NCBI RefSeq assembly: GCF_003667545.1 | Contig: NZ_RCUV01000003.1 | Span: forward strand, 186,001-250,000 | Source of the DNA: Mycetocola manganoxydans | GTDB taxonomy: Bacteria > Actinomycetota > Actinomycetes > Actinomycetales > Microbacteriaceae | Direction: 5' to 3' | DNA length: 64,000 nucleotides | Program-made: the position numbers and the translations under genes | Notes under the pieces: model-generated | The model's database searches: none | What the model was told of the DNA's origin: nothing | What the model saw: only the letters and a program-made list of their open reading frames with translations | In this document: one piece after another, positions 33,041-42,185 of the stretch | Numbering within the stretch: the stretch's first letter is position 1 | Layout of the letters: every line of letters begins with the position of its first letter

Positions 33041-34732
33041 GTGAACCCGTTCGCCACCAAACCCTGGCTCAGCGCTTATGCGCCGGGAGTCCCGCACGAG
33101 ATCGACCCGCCGGCCGGGTCACTCGTCGACATGGTGGAGGAGGCCGTTTCGCGGTTCAGGCGACACACCGCGCTTCAATTCTTCGGCGAGACGACCAGCT
33201 ACGCCGAGCTGGGAGACCAGATCAGCCGCGCCGCGGAGGGCTTGCGTCGCCTCGGGGTGAACAAGGGCGACCGCGTCGCCATCGTGCTTCCGAACTGCCC
33301 GCAGCACGTCGTCGCCTTCTACGCCGTTCTCCGACTCGGCGCCGTGATCGTCGAGCACAACCCGCTCTACACCGCGCGCGAGCTTCGTCACCAGTTCGAG
33401 GACCACGGCGCCCGGGTCGTCATCGCCTGGGACAAGGTCGCCGGCACCATCACCGACTTCCCCGCAGACCTTCCCCTCGACGCCGTCATCTCGGTCGATG
33501 TGACGCGCGCGATGCCGTTCGGTACCCGCGTCGCGCTCCGCCTGCCCATTCCTAGGGCACGGGCATCCCGGCGGGCGCTGACGACGGGTTCAGCGGTTCG
33601 CGGAACGTCGTCGTGGTCGTCGCTGCTGTCGCACGGAAACCTGCGTCGCAAGCATCCGCGTCCCGAGGGAAGCGATCTTGCTTTGCTGCAGTACACGAGC
33701 GGAACCACGGGCACTCCCAAGGGCGTCATGCTCAGCCACACCAACCTGCTCGCCAACGCTGCCCAGGGTCGCGCGTGGGTGCCTGGCCTGTCCGAGGGGT
33801 CCGAGGTCTTCTACGCCGTACTGCCGCTGTTCCACGCTTACGGCATGACACTCTGCCTCACCTTCGCCATGAGCATCGGGGCAACCGTCGTGCTGTTCCC
33901 CAAGTTCGATGTTGACCTCGTGCTGTCGGCGTTCGCGAAGACGCCGGCGACGTTCCTGCCGGCCGTTCCGCCGATCTACGAGGCGCTCGCGCGCACCGCT
34001 GAACACCGGAAAGTCGACCTGTCGGGCATCCGTTTCGCGATTTCAGGAGCGATGAGCCTCCCGGTGTCGATCGTCGAACGCTGGGAATCGGCGACCGGTG
34101 GTCTTCTCGTCGAAGGCTACGGAATGACTGAGACGTCGCCGGTCGCACTCGGCAACCCGATGGGCCCCTCACGGCGGCCGTCGACCGTCGGCGTGCCGTT
34201 CCCGAGCACCGAGATCCGCGTCGTGGATCCCGAGGACCCGACCATCGATCGCGGGTTCGGCGATGCGGGCGAGTTGCTCGTCCGTGGGCCGCAGGTGTTC
34301 TCCGGTTACTGGAAGCGCCCGGCCGAAACAGCGGCCGCGCTGATCGGTGACGGCTGGCTCCGCACCGGTGACATCGTCGAGGTCTCGGATGACGGTTTCG
34401 TCACCGTCGTCGACCGGCTCAAGGAATTGATCGTCACCGGCGGGTTCAATGTCTCACCGACCGAGGTCGAACTCGCCCTGATGGGACACCCGGATGTTCG
34501 GGAGGCCGCCGTTGTCGGCATGCCGCGGGAAAGCGGTGGCGAGGATGTCGCCGCCGCGGTCGTGATGAATGACGGCGCGAGTTTCGACCAGAATGCCCTC
34601 CGCGATTTCTGCCGCAAAGGACTCACCGCGTACAAGATCCCCAGGCGCATCGTTCAGGTCGACGATCTGCCGCGATCGCTCATCGGCAAGGTGCTCCGTA
34701 AAGACGTGAAGGAACGGATGCTCGAGAGCTGA
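33041..34732 (+). CDS. Long-chain acyl-CoA synthetase (AMP-forming)
   Basis: This 563-aa adenylate-forming ligase activates fatty acids to acyl-CoA via acyl-AMP. Motifs: P-loop YTSGTTGTPKG (A3), YGMTETSP (A5), LRTGDIVE (A7), VDRLKELIVTGGFNVSP (A8) and the catalytic Lys in RSLIGKVLRKD (A10). GTG at 33041 is chosen for AGAGGAGAAGT upstream. The N-terminal 60 residues (NPFATKPWLSAYAPGVP) match FadD-type proteins. It converges with the Pif1-like gene, 10 nt apart. Confidence 0.92.
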   Translation: MNPFATKPWLSAYAPGVPHEIDPPAGSLVDMVEEAVSRFRRHTALQFFGETTSYAELGDQISRAAEGLRRLGVNKGDRVAIVLPNCPQHVVAFYAVLRLGAVIVEHNPLYTARELRHQFEDHGARVVIAWDKVAGTITDFPADLPLDAVISVDVTRAMPFGTRVALRLPIPRARASRRALTTGSAVRGTSSWSSLLSHGNLRRKHPRPEGSDLALLQYTSGTTGTPKGVMLSHTNLLANAAQGRAWVPGLSEGSEVFYAVLPLFHAYGMTLCLTFAMSIGATVVLFPKFDVDLVLSAFAKTPATFLPAVPPIYEALARTAEHRKVDLSGIRFAISGAMSLPVSIVERWESATGGLLVEGYGMTETSPVALGNPMGPSRRPSTVGVPFPSTEIRVVDPEDPTIDRGFGDAGELLVRGPQVFSGYWKRPAETAAALIGDGWLRTGDIVEVSDDGFVTVVDRLKELIVTGGFNVSPTEVELALMGHPDVREAAVVGMPRESGGEDVAAAVVMNDGASFDQNALRDFCRKGLTAYKIPRRIVQVDDLPRSLIGKVLRKDVKERMLES

Positions 34733-34742
34733 CGGTTTTCGG

Positions 34743-36092
34743 TCAAGCGCCGGGCGGGAGCGGCTCGGGGCGATCGAACCGCATGAATCGCTCGACGTCC
34801 GGGTCGACGAGGATGTCACTGGGTCGCAGCGGCCGGGTGAGGTAGAGCCCATCGAGCGACGTCAGCCTGCTGAGCGCGACGTAGGTCTGGCCGGGGCTGA
34901 ACGCGCGCGAACCGAGGTCGACGATCGCGCTGTCGTAGGTCTTGCCCTGGGACTTGTGGATGGTGACCGCCCAGGCCAGCCGGAGCGGGAACTGGGTGAA
35001 CTCGGCGACGATGTCCTTCTTGAGCTGCTTCGTCGCCGCGATGTAGCTGTACCGGTACTTTTCCCACACGACGGGTTCGACTTCGACGATCTCACCGTCG
35101 AGGTCCACGTACACATTGGTGTCGATCTTGGTGACGCGGCCGATCGTGCCGTTGACCCAGCGCTGGCCTTCGCCCCCACCGCCGGTGTCGTTGCGCAGGA
35201 ACATGACCTGGGCGCCGACCTTGAGTTCGAGGGTCTCGTCTGCGGGGTACGCCGACTTGCCGAAATCACCACTGACCTCGGCGTTGGCCTTCAGCGCCCG
35301 GCCGGGCAGCTTCGCCAGCGCGGCCGCGTTGATCCGGTTGACGATGTCGTTGCGCGTGGCGAGGGTGATCGTGCCGTCGTCCGGTGGGGTCCGCGCTCCC
35401 ATGGTGTTGAGGGCTCCGGCTATCTGCGCGGTGACCTGTCCGTGCCGAACGGCGTTGAGCATGTATTTGAAGTCGGCGTCTGACTGCCGGTGGATCTCGG
35501 TGAGCTCGATGATGTTGAGCGTCGCCTCCTGCCAGACGCGGGCGTCGAAGAACCAGAACGAGCGGTACGTATCGGCGATGTAGTTCCGTTCCTCACCCTG
35601 CCCCGGCACCGGCGCGAGCTGGTACGGGTCTCCGAACAGAACGACCTGGACACCGCCGAACGGTTCGTGCCTGCGCTGCCGCGCCTGGCGCAGGCTCCTG
35701 TCGATGGCATCCATGAGATCGGCGTTCACCATCGAGACCTCGTCGATGACGAGCGTATCGATGGTGTTGAGAAGCTTGCGGACCTGGTCGTTCTGGTCGA
35801 TGTCGTGGTCGGCGATGAGTCCGATCGGGAGCCGGAACAGCGAGTGGATGGTCTGCCCACCCACGTTGAGCGCGGCAACGCCGGTCGGGGCGCAGATGAC
35901 GATCTGCTTCTCGGTCTGCCAGGCCAGGTGGTTGAGCAGCGTCGACTTGCCGGTTCCTGCCCGCCCGGTGACGAAAACGTGTTCCCGCGTGCCCTCGATC
36001 CGGTCGAAGACGGACTGCTGCTCAGGGGAGAGCTCGATGGCCGGCTGGGGGTTCGTCACGTCTACCTTCGGAATGTTCGCTGAACTATCCAT
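34743..36092 (-). CDS. Pif1/RecD2-like SF1 DNA helicase
   Basis: This 449-aa superfamily-1B helicase is of the bacterial Pif1-like type. Motifs in order: I GRAGTGKST, Ia CAPTGVAALNVGGQTIHS, II DEVSMVNA, III VLFGDPYQLAPV, IV region with LTEIHRQSD, V VTIHKSQGKTYD and VI YVALSRLTS. It is compact, without extra domains. Pif1 enzymes move 5' to 3' and can clear forks or G-quadruplexes, relevant in a GC-rich genome. It stands alone, divergent from the next gene, with no nuclease or mobile genes nearby. Confidence 0.9.
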   Translation of the reverse strand: MDSSANIPKVDVTNPQPAIELSPEQQSVFDRIEGTREHVFVTGRAGTGKSTLLNHLAWQTEKQIVICAPTGVAALNVGGQTIHSLFRLPIGLIADHDIDQNDQVRKLLNTIDTLVIDEVSMVNADLMDAIDRSLRQARQRRHEPFGGVQVVLFGDPYQLAPVPGQGEERNYIADTYRSFWFFDARVWQEATLNIIELTEIHRQSDADFKYMLNAVRHGQVTAQIAGALNTMGARTPPDDGTITLATRNDIVNRINAAALAKLPGRALKANAEVSGDFGKSAYPADETLELKVGAQVMFLRNDTGGGGEGQRWVNGTIGRVTKIDTNVYVDLDGEIVEVEPVVWEKYRYSYIAATKQLKKDIVAEFTQFPLRLAWAVTIHKSQGKTYDSAIVDLGSRAFSPGQTYVALSRLTSLDGLYLTRPLRPSDILVDPDVERFMRFDRPEPLPPGA

Positions 36093-36183
36093 CGTATTCG
36101 CCGCGGCCGCGGGAGGCGTACGCGCTGTGGAGGAGCATCCGGTTACTCCGGCGACCCGGATGAGCGAACCGGTGAGGTCGCCA

Positions 36184-36189
36184 TAGGAT
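36184..36189 (+). promoter_or_regulatory. Leaderless -10 element
   Basis: TAGGAT, six bases (AGCTGC), then GTG at 36196. Confidence 0.55.
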
Positions 36190-36195
36190 AGCTGC

Positions 36196-37329
36196 GTGAG
36201 TCAGCCCCCCACCCCCGCCCCGATGCACCCCCACCAGAGCGCACCGCCGACTCAGCAAGAACCGTCGGCGCCGGAACAGAAGCAGTCGATGTCGGAGCGC
36301 ACGCGGGCGACCATCACCTGGGCAGTCGTGGGAACGATGCTCATCGCCGCAGCCTTCGCAGCGCTCGGTGCCCTCAACCGCGACGTCTACGGCGCAGGAG
36401 CTTTCGTCGGGAACTACCTCAGCAAACTTCAGGAGAAGGATGCCGCGTCTGCGCTGCGTATCCCCGGCGTCGCTCTCGACAAACCGGAACTCAAGGCGGC
36501 CGGACTTCCCGAAACCAGCAGCAACGCGCTGTTGCGTAAAGCAGTGCTGCCGGAGATCACCGAACTCGCGCAGCTCGAAGACGTCGACGAGGGCGACGGC
36601 GTCCACGCGGTGACCTGGTCGTTCGAGAGCAACGGAACCTACGGGGAATCGACCTTCCTCGTCAAACGGGAGGGGACCCGGTTTCCGCTCATCCCGACCT
36701 GGACGTTCGAGCAAAGCCCGCTCGCGGTCGTGAACCTCGCCATCGACCACGCCTCCGTGTTCTCGGCGAACGGTTTCGACCTCGACACCCGGTCGATCAG
36801 CGGCCAGACAGCACCCTCGTTCGACAACATCGTCAACGTGCAGGTCTTCACCCCGGGCGAGTACGTGTTCGAGTCGACGAGCGAGTTCGTCAGTTCGGAA
36901 CCCGAGTCGGTACTCGTCGACGTACCCAGCCGGGTTCACGAAGCCGCCGTCACCGCAGAACCGACGGAGGACCTCGTCGCCGCGGCGCAGGAGGCGGTCA
37001 ACGCGGAACTCGACGCCTGTGCCGAGCAGAAGGTGCTGCAGCCCACCGGGTGCCCGTTCGGAATCGTCGTCGATGACCGCATCCAGGGCGACCCCATCTG
37101 GTCGTTCGAGGACTATCCCGAAATCTCGCTCGAAGCCGGCACCGACTCCTGGGTGATCCCGACGGTCACGGGCGACGCCCACCTCCGCGCGGACGTGCAG
37201 TCGCTCTTCGACGGAACGATCACCCGTTATGACGAAGATGTGCCGTTCTCCATGATCGGAAACGCGTACGTCATGTCCGACGGCACCGTGGAGGTCACCA
37301 TCGCGGAAGACGGCAACTCCGAGCGCTAG
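36196..37329 (+). CDS. Hypothetical membrane-anchored protein, Pro/Gln-rich N-terminus
   Basis: This 377-aa protein is not recognised. Order: about 40 residues of Pro/Gln/Ser-rich cytoplasmic N-terminus, one membrane helix (TITWAVVGTMLIAAAFAALGAL, residues about 37-57), then a large acidic extracellular part with repeated beta-like segments (VHAVTWSFESNGTYGES, IPTWTFEQSPLAVV, GEYVFESTSEF). The acidic exterior and single pair of Cys (CAEQKVLQPTGC) suggest an exported stable domain. The GTG start follows a TAGGAT leaderless element. It is adjacent to Pif1 (divergent) and CopD-CtaG (convergent, 4-nt overlap). Confidence 0.7.
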   Translation: MSQPPTPAPMHPHQSAPPTQQEPSAPEQKQSMSERTRATITWAVVGTMLIAAAFAALGALNRDVYGAGAFVGNYLSKLQEKDAASALRIPGVALDKPELKAAGLPETSSNALLRKAVLPEITELAQLEDVDEGDGVHAVTWSFESNGTYGESTFLVKREGTRFPLIPTWTFEQSPLAVVNLAIDHASVFSANGFDLDTRSISGQTAPSFDNIVNVQVFTPGEYVFESTSEFVSSEPESVLVDVPSRVHEAAVTAEPTEDLVAAAQEAVNAELDACAEQKVLQPTGCPFGIVVDDRIQGDPIWSFEDYPEISLEAGTDSWVIPTVTGDAHLRADVQSLFDGTITRYDEDVPFSMIGNAYVMSDGTVEVTIAEDGNSER

Positions 37330-39290
37330 TCCCTGGCCGCCATCCGGGCGAGCTGCTCGTTGTATTCCCTGAGTTCGGCGTCATCCGTCCTGTCGGCATT
37401 GCGGTCGTGCCGCTTCTGCTCACGTGTGTCCGACCGGCTCCACTGAATAGCGACGGTGATGGCGAGAGCAATTGTCGGCAGTTCACCCAGGCTCCAGGCG
37501 ATACCACCGCCGATCTGCTGGTCGACCATAGGCGGAGGACCCCAGGTGCGGCCCATCGCTCCGAACCAGTCGGCGAGGAACAGCCCGACATTGGACATGA
37601 TGGCGAGACCGAAGAACGCGTGCGCGGCCATGGTCGCGAGTAGAAGCAGTAGTCGCAACGGGTACGACAGCCGGTACGGGACCGGGTCCACCCCGATGAG
37701 CGACTGAACGAACAGGTAGCCGGTGAGCACGAAGTGCACGATCATCCACTCGTGCCCGATGTGGTCGGTCATCGCCCACCGCAACAGCGGTGAGTAGTAG
37801 AAGATCCACAGCGACCCGGCAAAGAGCAGGGCAGCGACGAGCGGGTTGGCGAGCACGGTGCCGAACTTCGAGTGAACGGCAAGCAGGATCCACTCGCGCG
37901 GACCGCGTGAACCGTCTTCCCGCTTCTCGACCGCGCGCATGGCGAGCGTCACCGGGGCGCCAGGCACGAGAAGGACGGGCACCACCATGGTCAGACCCAT
38001 GTGGCCCAGCATGTGCACGCTGAACAGGTAGTCCTGGTACGCCGCGATGCCACCGTTCGTCAGGTAGAAGAGCACGAGGAGTCCCGCGACCCAGAAGATC
38101 GTGCGGTGGATCGGCCAGCGGTCACCGCGTCGCTTGAGCCGCACAACGCCGGCGAGGTAGAAGAAGATGCCGAAGGCCGTGACGAGCAGCCAGATCAGGT
38201 CGATGTCCCAGCTCGTGAAGTAGCGGGCGAAGGTGAGTTCCGGGGGAAGCGGTTCGCCGGTCAGCAGTTCGGCCGCGGTCGGTGTTACCGCGAGCTCCTC
38301 GGGGACCGGAGTCGCCGTTCTCGCGAGTGCGGCAGCAAGACCGGACGCGACTCCCATGAACCCGAGTTCTGCGACGACGATCCACCAGAAGTATCCGCTG
38401 ATGACCTTTTGCGACGACTGCATCTTCTTGATCAGCCAGTTGCGCTGGGCTGCGCCGAACAGGCCGATCGCGATCAGCACGGCCACCTTGCCGAGCACGA
38501 GTACGCCGTACGGGGTCAGGAGCCGGTCGAGGGAACCGATCCGGAGTTCAGCACTTGCGTATCCCGACACCGCCACGACGATGAAGGCCACGAGCGCCAG
38601 GCTCGAATACCGCGAGATGACAGCAACGAGACGGCCGGACTCCAGCGTTTTCCGGATCAGGACGATGGTGACCAGACCGCCGAGCCAGATGGCAGCGAAC
38701 ACAACGTGAAGACCGAGCGAGGTGACGGCGGCATCGTGCCCGGCGGTCCCGGCCGCGTGCCCCTGCTGCGCCATGGGCACGAAGGAGACGAGGGCGAGCA
38801 CTCCGACGAACACCATGAGGATCTGTCCCCGCACGGCGAAGCACAGAACCGTGAGAGTTGCCGCGATGAGCGTCGTTGCCAGCCAGGCCTGCCCGAGTTC
38901 GACATCGCTGAAGAACAGACCCAGTTTCGCGCCGAACTGGTCGTCGAATGTGATCGCCGTTCCGGTGACGTTGAGGAAGGTGAAGAATCCGGTGGCGCCT
39001 GCTGCGACCGTGTACACCGCTGCTCCGGATGCCGCGATGTCGAGCGCGCGATTGTATTCGTCCTTCTTCGGGGACAGGGCGAACAGCGCGAGAACAATGG
39101 CGCCGAGCGTGACCGCAGCGCCGAGATTGACGAAGAGTTTGGCGATCGGCAACCCGAACCGGACCAGAGCACCGGGGTCACCGATGGGTCGTTCGTTTGC
39201 TCCACCGCCGTAGGCCAGCCCGATCAGAAGAACCAGGAGGGCGACGGCGACGAGGAGGGCAGGGCCGACGATCCGGGTTACTCGAAGCAC
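37326..39290 (-). CDS. CopD-CtaG fusion: copper resistance D / cytochrome oxidase assembly protein
   Basis: This 654-aa polytopic membrane protein has an N-terminal half (about residues 130-330) with the CopD copper-transport domain (HDAAVTSLGLHVVFAAIWLGG, His-rich pair) and a C-terminal half with a caa3_CtaG domain (FSVHMLGHMGLTMVVPVLLVPG, MTDHIGHEWMIVHFVLTGYLF, GVDPVPYR). Such fusions are standard in actinobacteria and handle copper at the membrane for cytochrome oxidase. GTG at 39290 follows a TAGGCT leaderless element. It is a second CtaG domain besides 23449-24234. Confidence 0.92.
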   Translation of the reverse strand: MLRVTRIVGPALLVAVALLVLLIGLAYGGGANERPIGDPGALVRFGLPIAKLFVNLGAAVTLGAIVLALFALSPKKDEYNRALDIAASGAAVYTVAAGATGFFTFLNVTGTAITFDDQFGAKLGLFFSDVELGQAWLATTLIAATLTVLCFAVRGQILMVFVGVLALVSFVPMAQQGHAAGTAGHDAAVTSLGLHVVFAAIWLGGLVTIVLIRKTLESGRLVAVISRYSSLALVAFIVVAVSGYASAELRIGSLDRLLTPYGVLVLGKVAVLIAIGLFGAAQRNWLIKKMQSSQKVISGYFWWIVVAELGFMGVASGLAAALARTATPVPEELAVTPTAAELLTGEPLPPELTFARYFTSWDIDLIWLLVTAFGIFFYLAGVVRLKRRGDRWPIHRTIFWVAGLLVLFYLTNGGIAAYQDYLFSVHMLGHMGLTMVVPVLLVPGAPVTLAMRAVEKREDGSRGPREWILLAVHSKFGTVLANPLVAALLFAGSLWIFYYSPLLRWAMTDHIGHEWMIVHFVLTGYLFVQSLIGVDPVPYRLSYPLRLLLLLATMAAHAFFGLAIMSNVGLFLADWFGAMGRTWGPPPMVDQQIGGGIAWSLGELPTIALAITVAIQWSRSDTREQKRHDRNADRTDDAELREYNEQLARMAARD

Positions 39291-39296
39291 GACTCC

Positions 39297-39302
39297 AGCC
39301 TA
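39297..39302 (-). promoter_or_regulatory. Leaderless -10 element of CopD-CtaG gene
   Basis: TAGGCT, six bases (GGAGTC), then GTG at 39290. Confidence 0.6.
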
Positions 39303-39365
39303 CGGTGCAGCATGCCCGCCAACCTCCGGGACCGCTGATGGTCGATGGAGCCGTTAACGACAGAA

Positions 39366-39396
39366 GGGGGATGCCACGCTATGCGCGGCATCCCCC
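39366..39396 (-). terminator. Terminator hairpin after hup
   Basis: Perfect 10-bp arms (GGGGGATGCC and GGCATCCCCC), then one A-C mismatch, 3 more bp and a TAT loop, 11 nt past the HU stop codon. Confidence 0.75.
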
Positions 39397-39407
39397 GTCG
39401 AAGTCGA

Positions 39408-39695
39408 CTACTTTGCGGCAGCCTTGAGCTTCGATCCAGCCGAAACCTTGACCGAGTGACCGGCAGGAATCTGGATCTCGGCGCCGGTCTGCGGGTTGCG
39501 ACCGGTGCGGGCTGCGCGGGCGGTGCGCTCGACAGCGAGCCATCCCGGAATGGTGACCTTGACGTCGTTGCTGACGGAGTCAGCGAGAACGGCGAACAGC
39601 GAGTCGAGGACGCCGCCTACGGTCGCCTGGCTCTGGTTCGTCTCTGATGCGATCTTTGCAACGAGCTCGGTCTTGTTAAGCGACTTATCAGCCAT
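39408..39695 (-). CDS. hup: HU-family nucleoid protein
   Basis: This 95-aa DNA-binding protein HU bends and compacts DNA. The helical N-terminal dimer domain NKTELVAKIASETNQSQ and the beta-arm motif with RTGRNPQTGAEIQIPAG are complete. It is short, without the Lys/Ala-rich C-terminal extension found in mycobacterial HupB. GAGGAGGA precedes the ATG. A strong hairpin follows the stop. Confidence 0.95.
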   Translation of the reverse strand: MADKSLNKTELVAKIASETNQSQATVGGVLDSLFAVLADSVSNDVKVTIPGWLAVERTARAARTGRNPQTGAEIQIPAGHSVKVSAGSKLKAAAK

Positions 39696-40000
39696 TGAGT
39701 TGTCCTCCTCGGACTTTGCTTTCTACAGCCTGTTTCATTACGTGCCCGAGCCGATACTGCACACGAGCCGGTCTGTCTGACCGCCTCGAATGTACCAGAG
39801 TTCCGCATGATCTCGCGGAAATACGGGCCATGTGGCCGGTTTTTCTCCGGCGTGTCACAGCATCAGACGCTGTTTGCACCCATTTCGGGTCCAGAATCAC
39901 GCCGAGAGCGAAATTCCGCGTCTTTTCGCGGAACTCGTTGTTTAACGACCAACGGGCGCCTGCCCGAAGGCAGACACCCGTTAGAACGGAGAATCTGGTG
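39696..40000. other. Intergenic region hup-rpsN with two similar hairpins
   Basis: No gene is seen in these 305 nt. Two inverted repeats share the arms TTCCGC/GCGGAA: 39801-39820 (8-nt loop) and 39914-39933 (7-bp arms TTCCGCG/CGCGGAA, loop TCTTTT). The rpsN terminator lies at 39951-39982. The hup promoter and Shine-Dalgarno sequence occupy the low end. Confidence 0.6.
39951..39982 (-). terminator. Terminator hairpin after rpsN
   Basis: AACGGG/CCCGTT outer arms, 3x3 internal loop, CTGCC/GGCAG inner arms and a CGAA loop, 19 nt past the rpsN stop. A T-containing stretch follows on the minus strand. Confidence 0.7.
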
Positions 40001-40306
40001 TTACCAGCTCGACTTGGTGATGCCGGGCAGTTCACCCTTGTGCGCCATGTCACGGAAGCGGACACGCGAGATGCCGAACTTCGAGAGGTGGCCGCGGGGG
40101 CGTCCGTCGACAGCGTCACGGTTGCGCAGGCGCACCGGTGATGCGTTGCGGGGAAGCTTCTGCAGGCCGAGGCGAGCGGCTTCGCGCGACTCGTCGGTGC
40201 CGTTCGGGTCCACGAGGGCCTTCTTCAGCTCGAGGCGCTTTGCCGCGTAACGCTCAACGATAACTTTGCGCTGGTTGTTCTTCGCGATCATGCTCTTCTT
40301 AGCCAT
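40001..40306 (-). CDS. rpsN: 30S ribosomal protein S14, zinc-independent form
   Basis: This 101-aa S14 is of the long, Cys-free type: start [20 protein letters not shown], end [22 protein letters not shown]. It lacks the CxxC...CxxC zinc ribbon of the short 61-aa actinobacterial S14, so it does not need zinc. In several actinobacteria this form is a Zur-repressed spare. It is 3 nt after rpmG, whose last codons carry its Shine-Dalgarno sequence (GAGAGGAG). Confidence 0.96.
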   Translation of the reverse strand: MAKKSMIAKNNQRKVIVERYAAKRLELKKALVDPNGTDESREAARLGLQKLPRNASPVRLRNRDAVDGRPRGHLSKFGISRVRFRDMAHKGELPGITKSSW

Positions 40307-40309
40307 GGC

Positions 40310-40477
40310 TTAGCGCTCCTCTCGGAATTCAACGTGCTTGCGCACTACGGGGTCGTACTTCTTGAGCACGAGACGGTCGGGGTTGTTGCGACGGTTCTTC
40401 TTGGTCACGTAGGTGTAACCGGTTCCTGCCGTCGAACGAAGCTTGATGATCGGACGTACGTCCTGTGCCTTAGCCAT
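40310..40477 (-). CDS. rpmG: 50S ribosomal protein L33, zinc-independent form
   Basis: This 55-aa L33 reads [20 protein letters not shown] at the start, then [11 protein letters not shown] and [14 protein letters not shown]. It has no Cys, so it is the zinc-independent type. Its ATG overlaps the rpmB stop by one base (TAATG), so translation is coupled. It belongs to the rpmB-rpmG-rpsN operon. Confidence 0.94.
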   Translation of the reverse strand: MAKAQDVRPIIKLRSTAGTGYTYVTKKNRRNNPDRLVLKKYDPVVRKHVEFREER

Positions 40478-40713
40478 TAGATCTTCTCCCCACGCGCCAG
40501 GAGGTCCTTGACGACGGACTCGATTCCGCGAGCATCGATGACCTTGATGCCCTTGGCGCTCAGCGTGAGCGTGACGTTACGGCGAAGCGACGGTACGAAG
40601 TACGTCTTCTTCTGCACGTTCGGGTCGAAGCGACGCTTCGTGCGCCGGTGCGAGTGCGAAATGTTGTGTCCGAAGCCGGGAATGGCTCCGGTCACCTGGC
40701 AGGTTGCTGCCAT
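40477..40713 (-). CDS. rpmB: 50S ribosomal protein L28, zinc-independent form
   Basis: This 78-aa L28 reads [20 protein letters not shown] at the start, then [12 protein letters not shown] and [12 protein letters not shown]. It has a single Cys and no CxxC pairs, so it is zinc-free. AAGGAGAGA precedes the ATG at 40713; longer upstream reading is not homologous. It is the first gene of the rpmB-rpmG-rpsN operon, downstream of zur on the same strand. Confidence 0.95.
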   Translation of the reverse strand: MAATCQVTGAIPGFGHNISHSHRRTKRRFDPNVQKKTYFVPSLRRNVTLTLSAKGIKVIDARGIESVVKDLLARGEKI

Positions 40714-40817
40714 GGTTCTCTCCTTCAGTACCGCAGGACTCTCGCCCTGCCCAAGATCTCTTGTCGGCACACGCAAACCACCCGCATTTCACTACAGGGG
40801 GGTTGTTTGTGCGATCC

Positions 40818-40836
40818 GAGTGGGAGGTGCCCACTC
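40818..40836 (-). terminator. Hairpin between zur and rpmB
   Basis: GAGTGGG/CCCACTC is a perfect 7-bp stem with a 5-nt loop, about 48 nt past the zur stop. It may separate the znu-zur transcript from the ribosomal-protein transcript; partial read-through is possible. Confidence 0.5.
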
Positions 40837-40883
40837 AGCCAAGGGTCTAGCGTACAGGAATATCGGCTCGCCCGCGAACGGGC

Positions 40884-41282
40884 TCAGGCGGATGCCGCGG
40901 TGCAGGCCGGGCAGAGACCGAAGATGTCGACGACATGACGGGCATCCGTGAAACCGTGATCGGAGGCGGTCTTCTTCGCCCAGACCTCGACTTCGGTGGC
41001 GGCGATCTCGACCGTGAGCCCGCAATTGCGGCAGATCAGGTGGTGATGGTGACCGGTCGACGCGCAGGCACGGTAGAGGCTCTCCCCCTCAGGGGACTGC
41101 AGGGAATCCGCTTCTCCGACATTCGCCAGGTCGGCGAGAGTGCGGTAGACGGTGGCAAGACCGATATGGGATCCGGCATCGCGAAGCCCCTGGTGCAGGC
41201 CCTGTGCACTGACGAAACCGTCGCGGGAATCGAGTGCCTCCCGCACAGCTTCACGCTGCCAGGTGTTTCTCTTCACTGTCAT
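40884..41282 (-). CDS. zur: Fur-family regulator, probable zinc regulator Zur
   Basis: This 132-aa Fur-family repressor has the winged-helix domain ending in GLATVYRTLADLANVG (recognition helix) and a dimer domain with the His cluster in TGHHHHLICRNCG and the structural zinc Cys pairs CRNC and CPAC. It lies 21 nt downstream of the ZnuB-like gene and just upstream of zinc-free ribosomal proteins, which points to zinc rather than iron sensing. The assignment as Zur is from context. Confidence 0.88.
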   Translation of the reverse strand: MTVKRNTWQREAVREALDSRDGFVSAQGLHQGLRDAGSHIGLATVYRTLADLANVGEADSLQSPEGESLYRACASTGHHHHLICRNCGLTVEIAATEVEVWAKKTASDHGFTDARHVVDIFGLCPACTAASA

Positions 41283-41303
41283 GCTCCACCGCCTCGCTCA
41301 GCT

Positions 41304-42185
41304 CTAGCGTAGCCCGGCACGGGGCCGGGTCCGGAGGCCGACGACTCGTGCGATGAGGTACAGCACGAACGAGATCGTCGTGATGTACGGGCTGATCGGC
41401 AAGGACCCGCCGATCGCCAGGAGGATGCCGCCGACGGCGGACACGAAACCGAAGAGCATCGCGATCACCGGCACGACGATCGGCGAGGCGGAGAGCCGGA
41501 GAGCGGCCGCAGCGGGCGTCACGACGAGGGCGAGAACGAGCAGGGCACCGATGATCTGGACGGAGACGGCAATGATCAGTCCGAGCAGCACCATGAAGGC
41601 GAGCGACACGAACCGGGTCGGAACGCCCCTGGCGGCAGCGACGTCCGCGTCGAGGCTGTCGAAGCTCAGGGGGCGCCAGATCAGCAGGAGTCCCACGAGC
41701 ACGATGAGGCTGATGACACTCAGCCAGGTCAACTGGGGATCGTCGACGGAGATGATCTGGCCCGTGAGCAGGCCGAACTTGTTGGCGCTTCGACCCGGAT
41801 ACAGCGCGAGGAAGAGGATGCCGAGGCCGAGCCCGAACGGCATGAGCACGCCGATGATCGAATTCCGGTCCCGGGCTTTCGATCCGAGCAGGCCGATCGC
41901 TATGGACGCGGCGAGCGCTCCGGCCAAAGAGCCGGCGACGACATTGAAGCCGAAGAGGAGCGCGGCGGCGGCACCGGCGAACGACAGTTCGCTGATGCCG
42001 TGCACGGCGAACGCCATGTCCCGCTGCATGACGAAGACACCGATGAGGCCGCCGACGACACCGAGGATCGCTCCGGCGAGGATCGAGTTCTGCACGAGCC
42101 CGAGGAGTTCGCCGTAGTTCTCGAAGTTGAACAGGCGCGACCAGATTCCGTCGTCGACGGCGCTCGCGAGCTTCCAGGGCGGCAT
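41304..42185 (-). CDS. znuB: Zinc ABC transporter permease (ZnuB/ABC-3 family)
   Basis: This 293-aa ABC-3 family permease has about eight or nine membrane helices. DMAFAVHGISELSFAGAAAA is the family motif, and it ends in a short basic tail (RTRPRAGLR). Its start overlaps the ATPase stop by one base (TGATG). It forms the membrane pore for divalent metal import with ZnuC and ZnuA. Zinc rather than manganese is favoured by the adjacent Zur gene and His-rich partners. Confidence 0.9.
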   Translation of the reverse strand: MPPWKLASAVDDGIWSRLFNFENYGELLGLVQNSILAGAILGVVGGLIGVFVMQRDMAFAVHGISELSFAGAAAALLFGFNVVAGSLAGALAASIAIGLLGSKARDRNSIIGVLMPFGLGLGILFLALYPGRSANKFGLLTGQIISVDDPQLTWLSVISLIVLVGLLLIWRPLSFDSLDADVAAARGVPTRFVSLAFMVLLGLIIAVSVQIIGALLVLALVVTPAAAALRLSASPIVVPVIAMLFGFVSAVGGILLAIGGSLPISPYITTISFVLYLIARVVGLRTRPRAGLR

